Of a DNA stretch of 64,000 nt, positions 33,602-42,320 are shown in pieces. Every line of letters starts with the position of its first letter. Positions within the stretch are counted from its first letter, which is position 1. The DNA is taken from positions 1 to 64,000 of the forward strand of contig NZ_BAABLF010000027.1 in NCBI RefSeq assembly GCF_039544205.1, written 5' to 3'. Below the pieces are notes generated by a model. That model had not been told where the DNA came from. It saw nothing but the letters and a program-made list of their open reading frames with translations, and ran no database searches. This DNA comes from Ferrimonas gelatinilytica. Lineage in GTDB: Bacteria; Pseudomonadota; Gammaproteobacteria; Enterobacterales; Shewanellaceae. The position numbers and the translations under genes were made by a program.

Positions 33602-34396
33602 TTATTCGGTTTCCAGCGCAGTGATCTGGGCCGATTCACTGCGCCGCAGCATCTCGCCGGCCAATGCCAGGTAGGCTTTGGCGCCGGCGCTGCTCTTGTC
33701 GTAGTACATGGCGGGCGCCCCAAAACTGGGTGCCTCGGCCAGGCGAACGTTGCGGGGGATCACGGTTCGGTAGACCTTGTCCCCGAAGTGGTTTTTCAGC
33801 TGATCCGACACGTCATTGGCAAGACGGTTCCGCGGGTCATACATGGTGCGGAGGATCCCTTCGATGGCGAGTTTTGGATTCACCAACCGGGCCAGCTTTT
33901 CAATGGTGTCCATCAGTGCGGTCAGCCCCTCCAGCGCATAGTACTCGCACTGCATCGGGATAACGACCGCATCGGCAGCCGCCAGCGCATTCACGGTGAG
34001 CAGGTTGAGCGAGGGGGGGCAGTCGATGAAGATATAGTCGTATTGATCTCGCACCGCTTCCAGGGCCGTTCTCAGGCGGATCTCCCGGGCAAACACCTCC
34101 ATCAGCTTGATCTCCGCCGCCGTCACATCACCATTGGCGGCTATCAGGTGGTATTTCCCGCTGGTTTCGGTCTGGATCACCTCACTGGCGGGGACCTCAT
34201 CCACCAGCAGATCGTAGGCGGTATGGGACACCTGATACTTATCCACGCCACTGCCCATGGTGCTATTGCCCTGAGGATCGAGGTCAATCAGCAGCACCCG
34301 GCGACGGGTAGCCGCCATGGAAGCGGCCAGATTGATGCTGGTAGTAGTTTTTCCAACGCCGCCTTTCTGGTTGGCGACAGCTATGATCTTGGCCAC
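33602..34396 (-). CDS. parA: Chromosome-partitioning ATPase ParA (Soj)
   Basis: 264 aa. The deviant Walker A motif KGGVGKTT (11-18) and Walker B-type IFIDCPPSLNLLT identify a ParA/Soj ATPase that moves ParB-parS complexes and helps segregate the origin. It lies 20 bp after rsmG and 17 bp before parB, the standard mnmG-rsmG-parA-parB order. Confidence 0.96.
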   Translation of the reverse strand: MAKIIAVANQKGGVGKTTTSINLAASMAATRRRVLLIDLDPQGNSTMGSGVDKYQVSHTAYDLLVDEVPASEVIQTETSGKYHLIAANGDVTAAEIKLMEVFAREIRLRTALEAVRDQYDYIFIDCPPSLNLLTVNALAAADAVVIPMQCEYYALEGLTALMDTIEKLARLVNPKLAIEGILRTMYDPRNRLANDVSDQLKNHFGDKVYRTVIPRNVRLAEAPSFGAPAMYYDKSSAGAKAYLALAGEMLRRSESAQITALETE

Positions 34397-34416
34397 GACG
34401 GAGACTCCAGATTGAG

Positions 34417-35037
34417 TTATTGGGCGGTAACGATCACCAGGTGGCGCTGCCCATCCAGCTCAGGCACCTTCAGCGCTATGGTATCGGCGATGGACAGCCC
34501 CTCTGGGAGCTGTGCCAGTTCATCCTCATTCAGTTGCCCTTTGAGGGCGTAGAAACGTCCCTGAGGGGTAGGCAGATGATGACACCAGCTCAGCATATCC
34601 TGCAATGAGGCAAATGCACGACTGAGCACACCATCAAATCCCTGTTCTGGCTGGTAAGCCTCGACCCGGCTCTCCACCGCCACCACATTGGTCAATCCCA
34701 ACTGGTGGATCACCGTGCGGATAAAGCGGATCCGTTTGCCGAGGCTGTCCAGCAGGACAAACTCCTTGTCCGGATTGCAGATCGCCAGCGGCAATCCCGG
34801 CAGCCCCGGTCCCGTCCCGACGTCGATAAAACGTTTCCCGTCGAGGTAGGGGCCGACCACCATGCTGTCGAGCATGTGCTTAACCAGCATCTCATTGGGA
34901 TCCCGCACTGAAGTGAGGTTGTAAGCCTTGTTCCACTTATCCAGCAGAGTGACCAAGGTCACCAGTTGCGCCTGTTGTTCGGCGGTAACGGTAAGATCAG
35001 TGTCATCAATCAAGGATTTCAGGCGTTGAGCCAACAC
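34417..35037 (-). CDS. rsmG: 16S rRNA (guanine527-N7)-methyltransferase RsmG
   Basis: 206 aa (E. coli 207). SAM-dependent methyltransferase of G527 in 16S rRNA; loss gives low-level streptomycin resistance in other bacteria. The SAM-binding motif FIDVGTGPGLPGLPLAI lies near residue 66, with DSLGKRIRF following. It starts 88 bp after mnmG. Confidence 0.95.
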   Translation of the reverse strand: MLAQRLKSLIDDTDLTVTAEQQAQLVTLVTLLDKWNKAYNLTSVRDPNEMLVKHMLDSMVVGPYLDGKRFIDVGTGPGLPGLPLAICNPDKEFVLLDSLGKRIRFIRTVIHQLGLTNVVAVESRVEAYQPEQGFDGVLSRAFASLQDMLSWCHHLPTPQGRFYALKGQLNEDELAQLPEGLSIADTIALKVPELDGQRHLVIVTAQ

Positions 35038-35125
35038 GTTGGCATCCTCCCACAGGGTTAATTAGGCATTATGAAAGGAACAGCGGGGCATGAAAAGCCC
35101 CGCTGCATTATCACTGGATGGGATT

Positions 35126-37015
35126 TTACGCGGTTTTGCGCAGCAGTCCGTGTTTCTTCAGGTAGACCAGCAACAGTGAGATAGCGGCTGGCGTAATACC
35201 GGAGATCCGCGAGGCGCTGCCAATGGTTTCCGGTTTGTGCTCGTTGAGCTTGGCGATCACCTCGTTCGAGAGCCCTTTGACCTCCTGGTAATCCAGGTCC
35301 AGCGGTAACACCGTTGATTCGTGCCGACGGGCTTTTTCGATCTCCTCCTTCTGGCGATCGATGTAGCCGGCGTACTTGATCTGAATCTCCACCTGCTCGG
35401 CGGCACGGGGGTCGCTCAGCGCTGGCCCCAGGGTGTCGATTGCCATCAACTGTGCGTAGGTCATCTCTGGACGGCGGATAAGATCTTCCAGGTTGGCTTC
35501 CCGGGTCAGCGGCGATTTAAGTTGCGGATTCAGCACCAGTGCTTCATCGCTCTCTTTCTGAACCCAGGTGCTTCGAAGACGCTGCCGCTCCTGTTCAATA
35601 GCTTCCAGCTTGGCATTAAAGCTGGCCCAGCGCTCATCATCCACCAGCCCCATGTTGCGGCCGACCTCGGTCAGGCGCAGATCCGCGTTGTCCTCGCGCA
35701 ACAGGAGGCGATACTCCGCCCGCGAAGTAAACATCCGATAGGGTTCTTGGGTGCCCAGGGTGGAGAGATCATCCACCAGGACGCCAAGGTAAGCTTCGTC
35801 CCGACGCGGAGCCCAAGGGGATTCACCACGACATTGACGGGCGGCGTTGAGACCCGCAAGCAGTCCTTGGGCACCCGCTTCTTCGTAACCCGTGGTGCCA
35901 TTAATCTGGCCGGCAAAGAACAGCCCCTCAATAAACTTGCTCTCCAGCGACGCTTTGAGATCTCGCGGATCGAAGTAGTCGTACTCAATGGCATAGCCTG
36001 GGCGCAGGATCCGTGCCTGCTCGAAGCCCTTGATGGAGTGGATCAGATCCAACTGGACATCGTAGGGCAGTGAAGTGGAGATCCCGTTGGGATAGATCTC
36101 AATGCTGTTCAGCCCTTCCGGTTCGACAAAGATCTGGTGCGAAGTCTTGTCCGCAAAGCGCATGATCTTGTCCTCTACCGAAGGGCAGTAGCGCGGCCCG
36201 ATCCCATCGATTACCCCGGTATACATGGGACTGCGATCCAGTCCACGACGAATGATCTCGTGCGTTTTTTCATTGGTGTGGGTGATGAAACAGGAGATTT
36301 GCCGGGGCTGCATACTGCGATCACCGATGTAGGACATCAGTGGCGTCGGGTTATCGCCCGGTTGTTCCTGCATCACGGAAAAATCGAGGCTGCGTGCATC
36401 CAGTCGCGCCGGAGTACCGGTTTTCAGCCGATCCATACGGAAGGGCAACTCCCGAAGACGGTGGGCGAGGGCAACCGCGTTGGTATCCCCGATCCGGCCT
36501 CCACCGTAGTTATCGAGACCGATATGAATCTTGCCGTCCAGGAAAGTACCAACGGTGAGTACTACAGTGCTGGCTGAAAAATGGATACCCGCATCGGTGA
36601 TCACACCGGTGACCCGATCCTGCTCCAGGATCAGATCATTCACCCCTTGCTGGAAGATCTGCAGGTTCTCCTGGCGAAACAGGATCTCCTGGATCGCCTG
36701 CCGGTAGAGCGCGCGATCCGCTTGAGCGCGTGTCGCGCGGACAGCCGGCCCCTTAGAGGCATTGAGCGTACGGAACTGGATCCCGGCACGATCCGTTGCC
36801 AGAGCCATGGCACCACCCAGAGCATCGATCTCTTTAACCAGGTGCCCTTTGCCGATTCCGCCAATGGCGGGGTTACAGGACATCTGTCCCAGAGTATCGA
36901 GGTTATGGGTCAGCAGCAGAGTTTTGCTGCCGGTGCGGGCGCTAGCGAGAGCGGCTTCAGTACCCGCATGACCGCCGCCAACAACGATGACATCAAAATG
37001 TTCTTGTACCTGCAT
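35126..37015 (-). CDS. mnmG: tRNA uridine-5-carboxymethylaminomethyl modification enzyme MnmG (GidA)
   Basis: 629 aa, the same length as E. coli MnmG. FAD-binding N terminus VVGGGHAGTEAALASARTG (about 11-29). It acts with MnmE to install cmnm5 on wobble uridine of several tRNAs. Its start lies next to oriC and it is transcribed away from the origin, as in E. coli, where transcription of gidA affects origin opening. Confidence 0.97.
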   Translation of the reverse strand: MQVQEHFDVIVVGGGHAGTEAALASARTGSKTLLLTHNLDTLGQMSCNPAIGGIGKGHLVKEIDALGGAMALATDRAGIQFRTLNASKGPAVRATRAQADRALYRQAIQEILFRQENLQIFQQGVNDLILEQDRVTGVITDAGIHFSASTVVLTVGTFLDGKIHIGLDNYGGGRIGDTNAVALAHRLRELPFRMDRLKTGTPARLDARSLDFSVMQEQPGDNPTPLMSYIGDRSMQPRQISCFITHTNEKTHEIIRRGLDRSPMYTGVIDGIGPRYCPSVEDKIMRFADKTSHQIFVEPEGLNSIEIYPNGISTSLPYDVQLDLIHSIKGFEQARILRPGYAIEYDYFDPRDLKASLESKFIEGLFFAGQINGTTGYEEAGAQGLLAGLNAARQCRGESPWAPRRDEAYLGVLVDDLSTLGTQEPYRMFTSRAEYRLLLREDNADLRLTEVGRNMGLVDDERWASFNAKLEAIEQERQRLRSTWVQKESDEALVLNPQLKSPLTREANLEDLIRRPEMTYAQLMAIDTLGPALSDPRAAEQVEIQIKYAGYIDRQKEEIEKARRHESTVLPLDLDYQEVKGLSNEVIAKLNEHKPETIGSASRISGITPAAISLLLVYLKKHGLLRKTA

Positions 37016-37188
37016 GAACCACTACCTACCTGACCAATCATTGGGGTGAAAAAAGCGCTGCATTCTACCACTGGGAAGCCTGGTTAGAAAGATTATAAAT
37101 TGACCAGTTCGATCGGGCTCGATCCTTAAATATTAAAAGATCTATTTAAAGATCTTTTATGTTTACTCTTATTAGTTCACGCGATCTT

Positions 37189-37197
37189 TGTGGACAA
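37189..37197 (-). promoter_or_regulatory. DnaA box in oriC, next to the AT-rich segment
   Basis: TTGTCCACA on the minus strand, one mismatch from TTATCCACA. It lies just to the right of the AT-rich unwinding segment, the place of E. coli R1. Confidence 0.8.
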
Positions 37198-37294
37198 CTC
37201 CCGGATCCCATTGCTGTGCGGGCGTTTAGAGAGGATCGCAAGCTGTGATCTGATCGGGATCTAAAGGATCGGAGCCTCTGGATAGATCGCGATC

Positions 37295-37303
37295 TTATGC
37301 ACA
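37295..37303 (+). promoter_or_regulatory. DnaA box in central oriC
   Basis: TTATGCACA, one mismatch from TTATCCACA, embedded between GATC sites at 37291 and 37309. Confidence 0.75.
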
Positions 37304-37367
37304 GGGGCGATCCTTCCGGATCCTTACTTGTGATTAGTTGTCAGGTTTACCACAGAAATAAATGCAC

Positions 37368-37376
37368 TTATTCACA
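37368..37376 (+). promoter_or_regulatory. DnaA box at the mioC side of oriC
   Basis: TTATTCACA, one mismatch from TTATCCACA. It corresponds in position to the boxes at the mioC end of E. coli oriC. Confidence 0.75.
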
Positions 37377-37451
37377 CATGGCTGTGGTTAGATCTTTGAT
37401 CTATGAATAACTCTCCTGAGCCTGTGATCAAATGGGATCCATACGGGGGAT

Positions 37452-37886
37452 CTAGATCCTGTCCAGCCAACCAGTAAGCCAGCTTAGTGCTTGATCTTCT
37501 GGCAGATCTATCTGTTGAACATCGATTCTGATCTTGTCCACAAGCGGGGTTGCACCGCTGGATCGTAGTGCGGGATCCAGCAGATCAAGGGCGCCACAAA
37601 AGGTGTCATAGCTGGAATCACCGATCCCACAAAGGGCATACCTGTGCTGGCTTAGATCCGGTTGAGTTTCGAGCCAATGGGCGAAGGGCAGAAGGTTCTC
37701 TGGCAGCTCTCCGGCACCATGGGTCGAGGTGACCAGCAGCCAAAAGGGGGCTTCAAGCAGCGCTTGTGGATCGAAGTCTAGGCCGTAGTGGATCTCATGT
37801 CCGGCCGATTCCAATACTGGCTGCAGCTCGTCGGCGACCGCTTCCGCACCGCCGAGGGTGGTACCTATGATCAGTGCGATCTTCAT
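37452..37886 (-). CDS. mioC: Flavodoxin-like protein MioC
   Basis: 144 aa flavodoxin fold. The FMN phosphate loop IIGTTLGGAEAVADE lies near residues 6-20, and TSTHGAGELPEN and CGIGDSSYDTFCGAL contact FMN. In E. coli MioC is needed for biotin synthase activity, and mioC transcription runs into oriC. The same orientation occurs here, with the 3' end abutting the origin. GATC sites continue into the gene. Confidence 0.92.
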   Translation of the reverse strand: MKIALIIGTTLGGAEAVADELQPVLESAGHEIHYGLDFDPQALLEAPFWLLVTSTHGAGELPENLLPFAHWLETQPDLSQHRYALCGIGDSSYDTFCGALDLLDPALRSSGATPLVDKIRIDVQQIDLPEDQALSWLTGWLDRI

Positions 37887-38010
37887 GGGGGTTCCTCTCT
37901 GGATTGTTTAAGGCTGTTGCGGAGTATACGGCAAGGGATTGAGCTGGCAGAGTGGATGCGATCATCTTGGTAGGGAGAGTAGTGGCCATAACTCGGAGCC
38001 CGATAATGAC

Positions 38011-38040
38011 AAAAATGCCCTCGATGACGAGGGCATTTTT
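38011..38040. terminator. Terminator between mnmE and mioC
   Basis: Perfect 13-bp stem AAAAATGCCCTCG (38011-38023) / CGAGGGCATTTTT (38028-38040) with an ATGA loop; symmetrical A/T flanks. It ends mnmE transcription ahead of mioC and the origin. Confidence 0.9.
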
Positions 38041-38054
38041 GATGTCCGGGACAG

Positions 38055-39422
38055 TTATTTACCGATACAGAACGACGAGAAGATGCGACCAAGAAGATCA
38101 TCGGAACTGAATGCACCGGTGATCTCCGAGAGGGCATGCTGGGCCAGTCGAAGCTCCTCCGCCAGCAGCTCGCCGGCATGGAACACCCTGAGCTGCTCTT
38201 CGCCGTTATCCAGGTGTTGTCTGGCCAATGCCAGGGCTTCCAAATGGCGTTGGCGCGCCATGAATCCCCCCTCCGAGGTACCCTGATAACCCATACAGGC
38301 CTTGAGGTGCTCTTTCAGCAGGTTCACGCCATCACCGCTCTTCGCGGACAAGCGAAACAGCGGATGCTCCCCGGCTTCGCTTTGCCCCAGTGATTCTCCG
38401 GTCAGGTCGGCTTTGTTGCGGATGATGGAGATCCCCATCCCTTCGGGAAGGCGGTGAAGGAACTCCGGCCATATCTCTTCCGGATCCGTTGCTGGGGTGT
38501 CGGTACCGTCCACCATGAGCAGAACTCGGTCCGCCTGCTCGATCTCGCTCCAGGCCCTTTCGATACCTATCCGTTCCACTTCGTCCGAGGCTTCTCGAAG
38601 CCCCGCGGTATCAATGATGTGCAGGGGCATACCATCGATATGGATATGTTCTCTGAGCACGTCCCGGGTGGTGCCGGCGATGTCGGTGACAATGGCGGAC
38701 TCTCGCCCTGCCAGGGCGTTAAGCAGGCTGGATTTTCCGGCGTTGGGACGTCCGGCGATCACTACCTTCATCCCCTCCCGCATCAGAGCCCCCTGACGGG
38801 CGCTGTCCTGAACCTGAGTTAACTGGGTCCGAACCGTTTGAAGCTCCTCGGCAATGCGGCCATCGGCCAGGAAATCGACCTCCTCTTCCGGGAAGTCGAT
38901 GGCGGCTTCGACGTAGATCCGCAACCGGGTCAGTTGCTCCACCAGGTCGTCGACCTTGGCGGAAAACTCCCCCTGAAGCGAGTGCATGGCGCTGCGCACC
39001 GCCTGCTCCGAGCTGGCTTCGATCAGATCGGCGATCGCCTCCGCCTGGGCCAGATCCAACTTGTCGTTGAGAAAGGCACGTTCAGAGAATTCGCCGGGAC
39101 GAGCCGTCCGGATCCCGGGCTGACGTAGGATCTCGCGGATCAGCAGATCCATTACCACGGGGCCGCCATGACCCTGCAGTTCCAGTATGTCTTCGCCGGT
39201 GAAGGAGTTTGGGGCTTTGAACATCAGGGCAATGCCCTGATCCAGCACCTGGCCTTGGTGATCTTTGAAGGCCAGGTATTCGGCATAGCGGGTTTTGGGG
39301 ACACGGCCAAGCAGGGCGTGGGCAACCTGTTCGGCCCGCTTGCCTGAGACCCGCACGATGCCGACGCCGCCGCGACCGGGGGCGGTGGCCTGCGCCACTA
39401 TGGTGTCGTTGTGATCGGTCAT
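38055..39422 (-). CDS. mnmE: tRNA modification GTPase MnmE (TrmE)
   Basis: 455 aa (E. coli 454). An N-terminal formyl-tetrahydrofolate-binding domain, a helical domain, an inserted Ras-like G domain with P loop GRPNAGKSSLLNAL (near 228), and the C-terminal catalytic CIGK (452-455). It works with MnmG on wobble uridine. It lies about 110 bp downstream of yidC after a terminator. Confidence 0.97.
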   Translation of the reverse strand: MTDHNDTIVAQATAPGRGGVGIVRVSGKRAEQVAHALLGRVPKTRYAEYLAFKDHQGQVLDQGIALMFKAPNSFTGEDILELQGHGGPVVMDLLIREILRQPGIRTARPGEFSERAFLNDKLDLAQAEAIADLIEASSEQAVRSAMHSLQGEFSAKVDDLVEQLTRLRIYVEAAIDFPEEEVDFLADGRIAEELQTVRTQLTQVQDSARQGALMREGMKVVIAGRPNAGKSSLLNALAGRESAIVTDIAGTTRDVLREHIHIDGMPLHIIDTAGLREASDEVERIGIERAWSEIEQADRVLLMVDGTDTPATDPEEIWPEFLHRLPEGMGISIIRNKADLTGESLGQSEAGEHPLFRLSAKSGDGVNLLKEHLKACMGYQGTSEGGFMARQRHLEALALARQHLDNGEEQLRVFHAGELLAEELRLAQHALSEITGAFSSDDLLGRIFSSFCIGK

Positions 39423-39488
39423 GCTACTTCCGAGAAAATTTTTGCCAAGTGTAACCGCTCTGGCGGTTTTGGGGGAAAGGGAGGTATG

Positions 39489-39512
39489 AAAAAGGCGGCC
39501 TTCCGGCCGCCT
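39489..39512 (-). terminator. Terminator of yidC
   Basis: Stem GGCGGCC / GGCCGCC separated by TTCC (about 39491-39508). On the minus strand it is followed by TTTTTC. It lies 20-40 bp beyond the yidC stop codon. Confidence 0.85.
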
Positions 39513-39530
39513 CGTTGAAAGGGCTTTAGC

Positions 39531-41144
39531 TTACTTAAGCCCCTGGGCATCCAGTTGACGATAGATGACCACTTGCTGGGTGATGGACACCAGGTTACCC
39601 ACCAGCCAGTACAGTACCAGACCGGCAGGGAACCACAGGAAGAAGAAGGTGAACATCACCGGCATGTACTGCATGATCTTCTGCTGCATCGGATCCATGG
39701 TCGCCATGGTCGGCTGCATCTTCTGCATTGCGAACATGGAGAGGCCCATCAGGATAGGCAGGATGTAGTAGGGATCCTTCTGGGACAGGTCGGTGATCCA
39801 GAACATGAAGTCTGCATGGCGAAGTTCTACCCCTTCCAGCAGTACCCAGTAGAAGGCGATGAAGATGGGGAATTGCAGCAATAGCGGCAGACAGCCACCC
39901 ATGGGGTTGACCTTCTCTTTCTTGTACAGCTCCATCATCGCCTGGCTCATGCGCTGACGGTCGTCGCCAAAGCGCTCCTTGAGGTCCTGCAGTTTCGGCT
40001 GCAGTTTGCGCATCTTGGCCATGGAGGTGTACTGCGCCTTGGTCAGCGGGTACATAAAGCCACGGATGATCAGGGTCATCACGATGATGGCAAAGCCCCA
40101 GTTGCCGACCAACGAGTGCAGGAACATCAGTAGCTTGTACAGCGGCAGGGCGATAAACCAGAGCCAACCGTAATCGACAACCAGGTTCAGGGTCGGAGAC
40201 AGCTCAGACAGGGCTGCCTGGTCTTTTGGTCCCACATAGAGGGACGCGCCGGTGGTCAGTTCACTGCCGGGGGCGATCACCTGGGAGGGCTGCTTAACGC
40301 CGATGATGGCTTCACCATTGAGGCTGCGGCTGTACAGCTCGTTGCGCTCCTGGGGCTGAGGTACCCAGGCGGACACGAAATAGTGCTGCAACATGGCAAC
40401 CCAGCCACCCTCGGTCAGCTCAGCCAGGTTGTTCTTGGCAATCTTATCGAAGCTGTACTTTTCGTAACGGGTATCGGCTGTGCTGTAGGCGGCGCCACGG
40501 TAAGTGGGCATGAACATGCTGCCCTCTTTTTTACCGGTGCTCTGCTTGAGCTGGGTGTACATCTGAACCTGAGCATTCTGCTCACTGCCGTTGCGAACCA
40601 CGTAATCGACTCGGACATCGTACTGGCCACGGACGAAGGTAAAGCGCTTTTCGAAGGTGATACCGTTGGCGTCGGTAAATACCATGGGCACCACCAGGGT
40701 GTCCTGACCTTCGGACAGAGTGAAGGACTGGCCTTCAACCGAGTAGGTGGGACGCTGCTGGCTATCCGGGCCTTGGGCCCCGATCAGACCACTCTGTGCC
40801 ACGTAGGTGAACTGGCTGTCATTCTCCAGGATGGTTAACGGCTCGTCACCTCCCTGTTCCAGCTTGTGCTTGGGCAGTGCGGCAAAGACGACATCGCCGC
40901 CTACCGGATCGATTTTCAACTGCAGGGTGTCGGTGGTCACCGATATCAGGTCTGCCGAGGAGCGCTGGGCACCAATGGGCGCATCACTGGTTTGGCTGGC
41001 CTGAGGCACGTCTGCCGAAGGGGCTGCCAGGGTGCTGGCCTGTTCGGTAGGGGCCGGAGGGTTCTGATCGATGTTCCACTGTTGCCACAGCAAGAAGCTG
41101 ACGAACAGCAATCCGATCAGGATTAAATTACGTTGTGATTCCAT
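39531..41144 (-). CDS. yidC: Membrane protein insertase YidC
   Basis: 537 aa (E. coli 548). An N-terminal membrane anchor (about 5-20), a large periplasmic beta domain (about 55-320), then the conserved 60KD_IMP core with five membrane segments (about 335-530). The hydrophilic-groove Arg lies in the GFMYPLTKAQYTSM region. It inserts membrane proteins, alone or with SecYEG; F0 subunit c is a known substrate. It lies 6 bp after yidD. Confidence 0.96.
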   Translation of the reverse strand: MESQRNLILIGLLFVSFLLWQQWNIDQNPPAPTEQASTLAAPSADVPQASQTSDAPIGAQRSSADLISVTTDTLQLKIDPVGGDVVFAALPKHKLEQGGDEPLTILENDSQFTYVAQSGLIGAQGPDSQQRPTYSVEGQSFTLSEGQDTLVVPMVFTDANGITFEKRFTFVRGQYDVRVDYVVRNGSEQNAQVQMYTQLKQSTGKKEGSMFMPTYRGAAYSTADTRYEKYSFDKIAKNNLAELTEGGWVAMLQHYFVSAWVPQPQERNELYSRSLNGEAIIGVKQPSQVIAPGSELTTGASLYVGPKDQAALSELSPTLNLVVDYGWLWFIALPLYKLLMFLHSLVGNWGFAIIVMTLIIRGFMYPLTKAQYTSMAKMRKLQPKLQDLKERFGDDRQRMSQAMMELYKKEKVNPMGGCLPLLLQFPIFIAFYWVLLEGVELRHADFMFWITDLSQKDPYYILPILMGLSMFAMQKMQPTMATMDPMQQKIMQYMPVMFTFFFLWFPAGLVLYWLVGNLVSITQQVVIYRQLDAQGLK

Positions 41145-41150
41145 AAGTTA

Positions 41151-41402
41151 TCAGTCTCTGCCTTGTTTGGCTTTGGGAACCGGATCATGGCCACCCGGGT
41201 GCAAAGGGTGACATTTTAATATGCGTGCGATGGCTAACCAACACCCGTATATCGCTCCATGGTGTGCGATGGCATCCACGGTATAGTGGGAACAAGTGGG
41301 CGTGAACCGACAGCGGGGGCCCAGCATGGGGCTGATCCACTTTTGGTAGCCGCGTACCAATCCTATCAGGACTCGTTGCAACGGCGAATGAGCTTGCGCC
41401 AT
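41151..41402 (-). CDS. yidD: Membrane protein insertion efficiency factor YidD
   Basis: 83 aa. Contains the full signature RCRFTPTCSHYTVDAI and KCHPLHPGGHDPVP. Small amphipathic inner-membrane protein that helps YidC-dependent insertion. Its start overlaps the end of rnpA by 37 bp in another frame, as in E. coli. Confidence 0.95.
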   Translation of the reverse strand: MAQAHSPLQRVLIGLVRGYQKWISPMLGPRCRFTPTCSHYTVDAIAHHGAIYGCWLAIARILKCHPLHPGGHDPVPKAKQGRD

Positions 41403-41740
41403 AACTTGTTGACCAGTTTATGCAGGGCAGCGTTATCCAGCTCGTCTACCCCTTTCTTGGCAATCACCACGATGTCCACCGGCGGCAAGGCATGCTGCTG
41501 AAGGCGAAAGCTGTCTCGCACAACGCGCTTGATGCGGTTTCGCTGGCAGGCTTTTTTGACGTGTTTTTTGGCGATGGTGAGGCCGAGACGGGGATGCTCC
41601 AGACCATTGGGCAGGGCTAGGAGGGTTAACTGGGGAGAGGCTGACCGAACAGGGTTAGCGAAGACGGGTTTGAAATCGCCGGGAGTTAACAGACGTAACT
41701 CCCGGCCGAAGGTGTATCGCACCGGAGAGGCGCTTTGCAT
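41366..41740 (-). CDS. rnpA: Ribonuclease P protein component
   Basis: 124 aa. The RNase P signature is seen in KKACQRNRIKRVVRDSFRL, with the conserved N-terminal FGRELRLLTPGDFKPVF. It binds M1 RNA for 5' maturation of tRNAs. It starts 6 bp after rpmH and overlaps yidD. The first six residues are not conserved, so the start could be slightly downstream. Confidence 0.95.
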   Translation of the reverse strand: MQSASPVRYTFGRELRLLTPGDFKPVFANPVRSASPQLTLLALPNGLEHPRLGLTIAKKHVKKACQRNRIKRVVRDSFRLQQHALPPVDIVVIAKKGVDELDNAALHKLVNKLWRKLIRRCNES

Positions 41741-41746
41741 AATGAA

Positions 41747-41881
41747 TTATGCGGACAGGCGAGCGCGGCCTTTGGCGCGACGACGAGCCAGTACCTGACG
41801 ACCGTTTTTAGTGGCCATGCGGGCACGGAAACCGTGGTTACGCTTACGCTTCAGAACGCTCGGTTGAAAAGTACGTTTCAT
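41747..41881 (-). CDS. rpmH: 50S ribosomal protein L34
   Basis: 44 aa reading MKRTFQPSVLKRKRNHGFRA at the N terminus and a basic ARRRAKGRARLSA end, the complete L34 protein. The start codon is at 41879-41881 and the stop at 41747-41749. It is first in the rpmH-rnpA-yidD-yidC run. Confidence 0.97.
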   Translation of the reverse strand: MKRTFQPSVLKRKRNHGFRARMATKNGRQVLARRRAKGRARLSA

Positions 41882-41974
41882 AGCTTTTTACCGTATTCAG
41901 TTAACTGTACAGATTAACTTTAAACGCCCACCCCAAGCTTAGCTTGGTGATCGGGCGGTTCAAAAAGAGGCCGA

Positions 41975-42004
41975 ATTCTAATAAAAAACGACCACCACCG
42001 TCAA
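41975..42004 (-). promoter_or_regulatory. Promoter of rpmH
   Basis: On the minus strand, -35 TTGACG (41999-42004), an 18-bp spacer and -10 TAGAAT (41975-41980). The start point would give a leader of about 85 nt. A 7-1-7 perfect inverted repeat CCAAGCT-T-AGCTTGG lies within this leader near 41933-41947. Confidence 0.65.
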
Positions 42005-42050
42005 ATGAAATTGCGGTGTTTTCTTTTCACTCGGGTCTACCCCCAGTTGT

Positions 42051-42317
42051 TGTGGATAAAACTGTGTATCCACCACTAGATATAGACAGCCGGATCGCGG
42101 ATCGGATCCGACCGGCGGCATTATATAGATCGCACTGATCCCTTTCTAGCCCTTATTTAATCAGCGTTTCGCTGCGGGGATCCTGGCGATCCCGGGATCC
42201 GATCTGACCAAAAGATCTTGGATCGGATCTGTTGATAACCTTCTCTAAGCTATGGTGATCACTGAGCAACATGGGTAAAATTGCTTCTCTTTGGTGTTCT
42301 AGTTTTCGGGGAAGATC
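42051..42317. promoter_or_regulatory. dnaA control region with DnaA boxes and a GATC cluster
   Basis: Between rpmH and dnaA. A perfect DnaA box TTATCCACA is on the minus strand at 42051-42059, and a one-mismatch box TTATCAACA on the minus strand at 42230-42238. About 14 GATC sites fall between 42093 and 42317, as dense as in oriC. This implies autoregulation of dnaA by DnaA and control by Dam/SeqA. In pseudomonads the origin itself occupies this position. Confidence 0.75.
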
Positions 42318-42320
42318 GCG

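Larger units (their letters stand above)
37070..37451. other. Chromosomal replication origin oriC
   Basis: The region between mnmG and mioC matches E. coli oriC in position and design. An AT-rich unwinding segment (about 37117-37180) contains 13-mer-like repeats with GATC and TTAAAGATCTTTTA-type sequence. About 21 GATC sites fall in about 345 bp, where random expectation is one or two. Clear DnaA boxes are at 37189-37197 (minus, TTGTCCACA), 37295-37303 (TTATGCACA) and 37368-37376 (TTATTCACA), with weaker ones near 37346 and 37383. The many GATC sites imply Dam methylation and SeqA control. Confidence 0.93.
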
